The translations under genes were made by a program, and so were the position numbers. Below, in pieces: positions 6,902-11,803 of a stretch of DNA of 11,803 nucleotides. Below the pieces are notes generated by a model. That model had not been told where the DNA came from. It ran no database searches and worked only from the letters and a program-made list of their open reading frames with translations. Source of the DNA: Candidatus Delongbacteria bacterium (GTDB taxonomy: Bacteria > Bacteroidota > Bacteroidia > Bacteroidales > ML635J-15). The first letter of the stretch is position 1. Each line of letters opens with the position of its first letter. The DNA is taken from the NCBI GenBank assembly GCA_027858215.1, contig JAQIDD010000109.1:1-11803 (forward strand). Direction: 5' to 3'.

Positions 6902-8686
6902 CTATCTAAGTATTATTAACTTTCCCTTAAATGAAATTTCAGGTGCTGCGATAAAATAAAGGCCTGGTTTCATGTCTGTAATATCCATATCAAAAGGCAA
7001 CGGGGGATGAATATGGAAAGTTTTCATCTGTTTTCCCATCATGTTGTAAAGGTAAATATTAAGTGGCTTTTGGATCTTTCCATCGAAATAAATGCTATGC
7101 GTGGCCGGATTGGGATATATGCTTAGCTTTTGTTTTCGGTCAGAACAAATGTTTACTGGTTGTTCGCAAGCTTCAAACACCATATTTCCGGCATCGTACC
7201 GTTTTTGTGCAGGGTTAATATATGCATTTAAATCATGGGGCGGCCCGACAAACGGCCAGGGAATACCGGCTTCAGTAAAATAACAGGGGGCCTGTTCCCT
7301 GAACAAGGATTCGGTTTCCAGGTGGTCAGTACCAGCGGGGTGCCATGTATCATACTGAAGGTTTGCATGTTCAATGTGTCCAATGCCTTCAATCTGGTAT
7401 AAGCCAGTTAAAAATCCATTATCCGTTATTTCATTTCCCACATAAATCACAGAATCTGTTGCAGGGCCGGTGTTCATGAAAATGCCATATTTTTCCAGCC
7501 TGTTTCTGAAAAAAGCATTATCAGGACCGTTGATACCATGAGAATTATCAACCACCAGGTGTTGTGCAATGTTGCCTTCAAAGAGGTTGCGATAAGGATA
7601 ATTACCATGAAGCACAAGATCCCCGGCAGATTCAGCCGGGAGAAAATCTTCATCCCAATAGGCATCCTTTGAATAATTGTAAGCAAACACATTTCCGTTT
7701 GAGCAAGCCTGCAGTAACATGGAATGACGCAGGTGTTCAAACACATTATTCACCACCATGCACTCCCCGGAAGCAAAGGATATTTCCACCCCATAACCAC
7801 GTCCGCCGCCACCATAATCATGGGCATGGTGAAAGTAAGAACCTTCGATCAAAACATGGGAAGCATAACGTACGCTGATATGTGAAAAAATACAATTTGC
7901 ACTGATGATGGCATGCACTTTTGCGTTCCTTACGTATTGGAACTTTATATTACTAGCCTGCTGGTCATGGGAATCTGTTCGTTCGATGCTCAGGTTGCTT
8001 ACAGATATATTAGTAACGGGGTTTAACCGGATAAGCACAGGGTTATTTTCTGAGGAATAATCATGACGGATTTCTTCATGAATAAAGATTTTATTGTCCA
8101 TGGTATCTGCTACTTCAACAATCTGCCCCATGGCTTGTAATGCCCAGTCAGAAGTCACAAAATCACCTGCATCCTGATGCAAAAGCAGGACATCTCCCGG
8201 CACAATATTGTGGGCTGTATCAGCACAAATCAGGACAGTGTCAAAGGTGCTGGCAGGTTGAATCAGGGTAGTATCATTACCGGGGCTGCCATTTGCAGCG
8301 ATCAGATCATAGGCCTGTGGAAGCTCAAAATTCAGCAACACACTATCTGCTGAAGCACCTGTTAGATAGGTGCCAGAACTCAAGTTCAGCTTTTGTGTCA
8401 ACCGGTATTCACCTGCCGGGATAAAAACCTCAGCAAACTGCCCCACTGACAAATCGAGCGCAGTTTGAAAAGCATCATCATCGGCAATGCCATCATTGGG
8501 AATTGCGCCCAGATCCAATACATTGATAATGGTATCAGCAGAAGGTAAACTATCGTTCAAACCGGCACCTTCCCAATTTGTCATACGGTCATCAGGGATG
8601 ATTTGTTGAGCATAGCTGCTTTGCATTAAAATCACCACAAGCAATATGGATAACAGTGTTTTGTGTATGTTATTATTTAACTTCAT
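6902..8686 (-). CDS. Secreted pectate-lyase-like beta-helix protein with T9SS type A sorting domain
   Basis: The 594-residue product carries a Sec signal peptide (about 1-26, ending SSYA before Gln) and a C-terminal T9SS sorting domain (about 520-594: LSIYPNPAT ... GLYFIAA ... KGKLIILR). It should be carried across the outer membrane by the T9SS and then released or held on the surface. The first repeat region is that of the pectate-lyase superfamily: NVLDLGAIPNDGIADDDAFQ (54-73) and VFIPAGEYRLTQ (86-97). Beta-helix coils follow, including a Gly-rich block (GGGGRGYGVEISFASGE) and HSMLLQACSNGNVFAYNYS. A polysaccharide lyase, hydrolase or epimerase role is possible, but I cannot point to catalytic residues. 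The ATG at 8684-8686 lies inside the last codons of the response-regulator gene (14-bp overlap), so translation is probably coupled. It is the last gene of a kinase-regulator-cargo unit, an unusual place for a T9SS cargo. Confidence 0.9.
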   Translation of the reverse strand: MKLNNNIHKTLLSILLVVILMQSSYAQQIIPDDRMTNWEGAGLNDSLPSADTIINVLDLGAIPNDGIADDDAFQTALDLSVGQFAEVFIPAGEYRLTQKLNLSSGTYLTGASADSVLLNFELPQAYDLIAANGSPGNDTTLIQPASTFDTVLICADTAHNIVPGDVLLLHQDAGDFVTSDWALQAMGQIVEVADTMDNKIFIHEEIRHDYSSENNPVLIRLNPVTNISVSNLSIERTDSHDQQASNIKFQYVRNAKVHAIISANCIFSHISVRYASHVLIEGSYFHHAHDYGGGGRGYGVEISFASGECMVVNNVFEHLRHSMLLQACSNGNVFAYNYSKDAYWDEDFLPAESAGDLVLHGNYPYRNLFEGNIAQHLVVDNSHGINGPDNAFFRNRLEKYGIFMNTGPATDSVIYVGNEITDNGFLTGLYQIEGIGHIEHANLQYDTWHPAGTDHLETESLFREQAPCYFTEAGIPWPFVGPPHDLNAYINPAQKRYDAGNMVFEACEQPVNICSDRKQKLSIYPNPATHSIYFDGKIQKPLNIYLYNMMGKQMKTFHIHPPLPFDMDITDMKPGLYFIAAPEISFKGKLIILR

Positions 8687-9323
8687 ATAAATGGTTTTTC
8701 ACAGCAAAAATAACAAGGCTGGCCGTGTTTTTACAGTGTGTTTTTTCCATGATGTTGGCACGGTGTTTCTCCACCGTTCGTTTGCTTAGACACATTTCAT
8801 CTGCAATTTCGATATTTGATTTTCCCCTGCAGACATGTTGCAACACGTCAACTTCCCTTTCAGAGAGGGCGTTTTTTTCCACGCTATCTTCTTTTTTTAA
8901 GCCTTCGAGCAAGGACTGCAATAATTCCTGTGAAAAATAGGTTCTTCCGGCATTTACCGTGATGATGGCCTTTTCCACTTCATCAATTTCCGAATCTTTC
9001 AGAATAAACCCTTTAGCCCCGGCCTCTACCATGCGGTTGTAATAATTCTCATCACCATACATCGAAAGGGTAATGATTTTTAAGTCGGGATAAAGGCTCA
9101 ATGCTTGTGATGCCGCCTCCACCCCATCCATCACCGGCATAGCAATATCAAGCAGCACCACATCGGGTTTTTGGCTGCGTATTTTTGTCAAAAAATCTTT
9201 TCCGTTTACTGCTTCGCTGACAACCTTTATGTGTTTTGATTCTTCCAGGAGGGTTTTTAACCCGTTCCTGAACAAGGTATGGTCATCAACAAGCATTACT
9301 TTTATTTTATTGTCAGAATTCAT
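8673..9323 (-). CDS. NarL/LuxR-type response regulator
   Basis: This is a 216-residue DNA-binding response regulator. The receiver domain spans about 7-125: acidic pair Asp13-Asp14 in VDDHTLF, phospho-acceptor Asp59 in VVLLDIAMP, switch residue Ser87 in IITLSMYGDE, and conserved Lys109 in GFILKDSE. A LuxR/GerE helix-turn-helix follows at about 153-216 (LSEREVDVLQHVCRGKSNIE, then IADEMCLSKRTVEKHRANIM). All key residues are present. The start codon overlaps the end of the kinase gene by 11 bp (the kinase stop TGA lies within its first codons), and the stop overlaps the next gene by 14 bp. It should be phosphorylated by the adjacent kinase and act as a transcription factor. Its target genes cannot be read from the window; autoregulation of this unit is possible. 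Confidence 0.96.
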   Translation of the reverse strand: MNSDNKIKVMLVDDHTLFRNGLKTLLEESKHIKVVSEAVNGKDFLTKIRSQKPDVVLLDIAMPVMDGVEAASQALSLYPDLKIITLSMYGDENYYNRMVEAGAKGFILKDSEIDEVEKAIITVNAGRTYFSQELLQSLLEGLKKEDSVEKNALSEREVDVLQHVCRGKSNIEIADEMCLSKRTVEKHRANIMEKTHCKNTASLVIFAVKNHLYEVK

Positions 9324-10272
9324 CGTGATTCAAAGGTATATAAATTTTCATAAAGGTTCCTTTTTCTTTTGCCGTATCAATATCAACACTGCCATTGATG
9401 GAGGCTACGCGTGAATACATATTCGATAATCCCATGCCTTGTTTTTTATTGAACATGTCCTGAAGGTTAAACCCTTTTCCATCATCAGAATAATCAATCA
9501 ATAAAGCGTTTTTGGTTTGTTCAATGTCAATGCTTACCCGGCTAGCTGCTGCATGTTTAACCGTATTGGTAAGCATTTCACAAATCACACGGTAAACAAT
9601 AATTTCAATTTTATGGGGAAATTTTTTATTTTTTAAGGTAGTGTTGAATGTTATGCTCAGCTCAGAAGACGCACTGATTTTATTGATGAAATTTTTCAAA
9701 GCTTGCACCAGGCCAAAATTTTCCAGCATGTGGGGGCTCAGGTTGGTAGAAATGTCTTTGACGGATTTCAATGCTTCCTGCACCAGTTTATTGGCATTTC
9801 CAGCGATTTGTTTTTGCTTTTCGTTAGTCAGTTGTTTTTGAAGGGCAGACACCGACATGCGAATACCGGACATCAACGGGCCAAGGCCATCGTGCAATTC
9901 CCTGGCCAGGCGTTTACGTTCGGATTCTTCGGTGACAATAACCGATGAGAGCAGTTGTTTTTCAGCTTCACGGCGTTCGGCTTCCATGCGGTCGATGTAA
10001 TTAAAAATCTGCCTGATGAGCAGCAATCCCAATGCCAGGAAAAGCGAGGACAGCACCCCGACCCAAATGTATAATAACCGGAAATCCTGAGCTTGAAAAT
10101 TGCTCACCAGTGGTAAAAACTCCACCACCCGTCGTATCAACAAAGCGGCAATCCCCACAGAAATCATGATCCAGGAAAAATTGTATTTGGTGCGTTTTGT
10201 CAGCTTAAGTGCCTGGTATGCTGCAATTACCTGAAATATGACAGCAAGAACAATTGTGATTTTGAGTAACAT
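9313..10272 (-). CDS. Membrane sensor histidine kinase, HisKA_3 (NarX/DesK) type
   Basis: The 319-residue protein has three N-terminal hydrophobic segments (about 3-21, 33-52 and 67-88) with only short loops, then a helical linker (about 90-115), and no recognisable extracytoplasmic sensor domain. Signals are therefore likely sensed in or at the membrane. The dimerisation/phosphotransfer domain holds ARELHDGLGPLMSGIRMS with the phospho-acceptor His127. The HATPase_c domain shows the N-box (EMLTNTVKHA, Asn236), the G1 box DDGKGF (263-268), the G2 box GMGLSNM (279-285) and a final GTFMKIYIPL strand. It is complete and should phosphorylate the response regulator encoded next, whose gene overlaps by 11 bp. 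The start at the ATG at 10270-10272 sits about 22 bases downstream of the predicted transcription start. The signal is unknown. Confidence 0.96.
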   Translation of the reverse strand: MLLKITIVLAVIFQVIAAYQALKLTKRTKYNFSWIMISVGIAALLIRRVVEFLPLVSNFQAQDFRLLYIWVGVLSSLFLALGLLLIRQIFNYIDRMEAERREAEKQLLSSVIVTEESERKRLARELHDGLGPLMSGIRMSVSALQKQLTNEKQKQIAGNANKLVQEALKSVKDISTNLSPHMLENFGLVQALKNFINKISASSELSITFNTTLKNKKFPHKIEIIVYRVICEMLTNTVKHAAASRVSIDIEQTKNALLIDYSDDGKGFNLQDMFNKKQGMGLSNMYSRVASINGSVDIDTAKEKGTFMKIYIPLNHDEF

Positions 10273-10299
10273 ATATAGTGTGTGTTTAATATGAGCATA

Positions 10300-10331
10300 C
10301 TAAGGTAACACAAGGGATTGAAATGAACAAA
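10300..10331 (-). promoter_or_regulatory. Promoter of the kinase-regulator-T9SS cargo unit
   Basis: On the minus strand TTTG (10331-10328) is followed after 20 bases by TACCTTAG (10307-10300), one mismatch from TAnnTTTG. Spacing is ideal for the Bacteroidetes housekeeping sigma factor. The -33 box uses the last bases of the U-tract of the preceding terminator, so the two signals overlap. Transcription would begin near 10294. Confidence 0.55.
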
Positions 10332-10363
10332 AAACACCTGCCAAACGGGTGTCTGACAGGTGT
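10329..10363 (-). terminator. Rho-independent terminator of the dehydrogenase gene
   Basis: Read on the minus strand, ACACCTGTCA pairs with TGGCAGGTGT (10-bp stem with one G-U pair, arms 10354-10363 and 10334-10343) over a 10-base loop, followed at once by six T (10334-10329). It begins 45 bases after the stop codon of the dehydrogenase gene, which indicates that the gene ends its own transcript. Confidence 0.85.
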
Positions 10364-10407
10364 CGGTCGGGTATTGGGAGGGGTAAAAACTTAAAGCTTA
10401 TGCAACT

Positions 10408-11604
10408 TTATAACTTTGCGATGATTTCATCTGCCATTTGGTCAGTGCTTGCAGCACCTTTCTCAACCACATCGGGTTTGCCACGCATTTTAAGCATGTC
10501 ATAAGTGCGTACTTTTCCTTCTTCAATGACAGTAGCTATTGCTTTGCGGATTTTTTTAGCGGTATCATATTCCTTAATGTAATCGAGCATCATGCATGCA
10601 GATTCAATCATTGCGATGGAATTGACGATGGATGTATTGTACTCGGCATATTTTGGGGCAGAGCCATGCGTAGGTTCAAACACACCAATGCCGCTGTCGG
10701 GATTAAATTGAGCGGAACAGGCAAAACCCAGACCGCCGATAAGTCCTGCAAAACCATCAGAAGCAATATCCACAAACATATTTCCGGCCACAAGTACGCC
10801 ATAATCTTCCGGATTTTTTGTCATCCACATCATTTGAGCATCAATATTGGTGTTTTTAACCCAAATATCGGGATAATCTTTTTTCTGCATTTCGAGGGCC
10901 ATTTTGTACATCATGCCCGAAGTTTCGCGGATAACATTTGGTTTTTCACACACCGTAACGGATTCAAATCCGAACTCTTTGGCATACTCAAATGCAGCCC
11001 GGAGAATACGTTCTGTGGCTTTTTTGGTAAAAATTCTTGTGGATATAGCTAGTTCTTCACGCGGCGTTTTTCCAAAGTTCTTTTTAAATTTCGGATGTGT
11101 CATCAGGGCATTATACACCTGGTCATCCGGATTTGACCATTCCACACCACCATACAGGCCTTCAGTATTTTGCCTGAAAATGACAGTGTTGATCTGGGGT
11201 TCTTCAATTTTTCCATCCGCGCCCCTGCGGATAAAGTTCAGCGGATTGCCTTTGTATGTCCGGCATGGACGCTGACAAATGTCCAGTCCAAAATGCTGGC
11301 GCAATCCCACAATGGGAGATGAATACACCAAGCCTTTGTTCTGAAGTTCCGGGGCGAGTTCTTCAGTAGCTTCATCTTTGGGTTTTGATGTGATAGCCCC
11401 AAAAAGAGCAATTTTGTGTTTTTCAATCAGATCAGTGGTGCGTTCTGGCAGGGGATTCCCTTCTTTTTTCCAGAATTCCCAACCGATATCACCTTCAACG
11501 TAATCCGCTTCAAAACCTGCTGCTTCCAACACACGGATAGCAGCTTCCAAAACATTACGGCCGATGCCGTCTCCTGGTAATTTTACAATAGTTCGTTTTG
11601 CCAT
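10408..11604 (-). CDS. Isocitrate/isopropylmalate-family dehydrogenase, probably isocitrate dehydrogenase
   Basis: This is a 398-residue soluble beta-decarboxylating dehydrogenase, which oxidises and decarboxylates a 2-hydroxy tricarboxylic acid with NAD(P)+ and Mg2+/Mn2+. Family blocks are in order: PGDGIG (10-15); VGLRQHFGLDICQRPCRTY (99-117) with substrate arginines Arg102, Arg112, Arg115; FRQNTEGLYGGVE (143-155) with Tyr151; EKPNV with catalytic Lys221; metal aspartates Asp255, Asp279 and Asp283; and EPTHGSAPKYA (310-320). Lys318-Tyr319 and Tyr368 occupy positions that favour NADP in E. coli Icd, though Lys372 replaces the Arg. The coenzyme call is tentative. The usual Ala-Asn-Pro after the HGSAPKYA block is replaced (residues 326-329 read IVNS). 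It is shorter than classical Icd (about 415) and lacks the phosphorylation-loop insert. Isocitrate is the likely substrate; isopropylmalate or homoisocitrate cannot be excluded, but no leucine or lysine genes adjoin it. It stands alone between its own promoter and terminator. Confidence 0.85.
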   Translation of the reverse strand: MAKRTIVKLPGDGIGRNVLEAAIRVLEAAGFEADYVEGDIGWEFWKKEGNPLPERTTDLIEKHKIALFGAITSKPKDEATEELAPELQNKGLVYSSPIVGLRQHFGLDICQRPCRTYKGNPLNFIRRGADGKIEEPQINTVIFRQNTEGLYGGVEWSNPDDQVYNALMTHPKFKKNFGKTPREELAISTRIFTKKATERILRAAFEYAKEFGFESVTVCEKPNVIRETSGMMYKMALEMQKKDYPDIWVKNTNIDAQMMWMTKNPEDYGVLVAGNMFVDIASDGFAGLIGGLGFACSAQFNPDSGIGVFEPTHGSAPKYAEYNTSIVNSIAMIESACMMLDYIKEYDTAKKIRKAIATVIEEGKVRTYDMLKMRGKPDVVEKGAASTDQMADEIIAKL

Positions 11605-11653
11605 AATTATCTTTCTTTAAAATGTTTCCAATGTATTTCTAAATATGCAAGGG

Positions 11654-11684
11654 TAAAAATAACAGCTTAAGTAATGTAAACAAA
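11654..11684 (-). promoter_or_regulatory. Promoter of the dehydrogenase gene
   Basis: The minus strand reads TTTG (11684-11681), then 19 bases, then TATTTTTA (11661-11654), one mismatch from TAnnTTTG. The start point would lie near 11648, giving a leader of about 44 bases before the ATG at 11604. An overlapping TACCCTTG a few bases downstream is a weaker alternative with poor spacing. Confidence 0.5.
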
Positions 11685-11710
11685 GAAGTTTAACAAAAAG
11701 TTTATGCTTT

Positions 11711-11777
11711 AACCTCAAATGCGCAAGTAGCTTGCTACTGCATGGCTAAACTATAGTCCACCTGTGGATTTAAGGTT
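11711..11777 (-). repeat. Folded palindromic element: outer stem enclosing two hairpins
   Basis: On the minus strand AACCTTAAAT (11777-11768) can pair with ATTTGAGGTT (11720-11711): ten pairs including one T-G wobble. Inside lie TCCAC/GTGGA (11757-11768, 2-base loop, sharing one base with the outer stem) and GCAGTAGC/GCTACTTGC (11723-11741, 8 pairs with one bulged base). The layout is a three-way-junction-like fold. It lies upstream of the dehydrogenase promoter, so it is outside that transcript. It could be a small interspersed repeat or the end of an upstream gene's transcript. No protein is encoded in 11605-11803. Confidence 0.5.
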
Positions 11778-11803
11778 TTAACATTTTACAAATTGTTTGG
11801 TAA

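Noticed and set aside
7474..7746. 90-codon open frame on the minus strand in another frame
   Set aside because: It lies inside the T9SS cargo gene, which is continuous with signal peptide and C-terminal domain; the alternative frame has no support.
10438..11052. 204-codon open frame on the plus strand
   Set aside because: It is antisense to the dehydrogenase gene, whose motifs are unmistakable on the minus strand; the Cys/His/Phe-rich composition is typical of a shadow frame.
1..11803. CRISPR array, tRNA, rRNA, or known defence genes
   Set aside because: I saw no regularly spaced repeats, no cloverleaf with a CCA end or conserved TTCGA arm, and no nuclease-helicase or similar gene sets. All genes belong to metabolic, transport, signalling or export families.

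Overview
The window reads as chromosomal DNA of a member of the Bacteroidota, probably a free-living Bacteroidales/Marinilabiliales-like or flavobacterial organism. Three things support this. A secreted protein ends in a type IX secretion system (T9SS) sorting domain. Promoter-like sites match the Bacteroidetes pattern TTTG-N(~20)-TAnnTTTG. Shine-Dalgarno sequences are largely missing, on a moderately AT-rich background. Every convincing gene lies on the minus strand, so transcription runs from high to low coordinates. No rRNA, tRNA, CRISPR array or intact transposase was seen.

In order of transcription: (a) 11803-10329 holds an intergenic stretch with a folded palindromic element, a promoter, a gene for an isocitrate/isopropylmalate-family dehydrogenase, and its rho-independent terminator. 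(b) 10331-6902 is a three-gene unit with overlapping reading frames: a membrane histidine kinase (HisKA_3 type), a NarL/LuxR-type response regulator, and a secreted right-handed beta-helix protein carrying a T9SS tail. Its promoter starts inside the U-tract of the preceding terminator. (c) 6901-6182 is about 720 bp with no credible gene. It has several inverted repeats and two imperfect 39-bp direct repeats, which suggest a small dispersed or mobile-element remnant. (d) 6181-3681 is a two-gene unit of a beta-helix lipoprotein and a secreted endonuclease/exonuclease/phosphatase-fold enzyme. (e) 3647-1 is a three-gene unit of an NSS-family Na+ symporter, an AGCS-family Na+/amino-acid symporter, and a membrane-anchored protein with ComEA-like helix-hairpin-helix repeats that runs off the window.

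Most genes belong to well-known families. The least explained parts are the direct-repeat-bounded segment at 6273-6880, the coupling of a two-component pair to one T9SS cargo protein, and the folded element at 11711-11777. I see no clear sign of a wholly new defence or mobile system. Substrates of the dehydrogenase, the transporters and the beta-helix proteins cannot be fixed from sequence alone.
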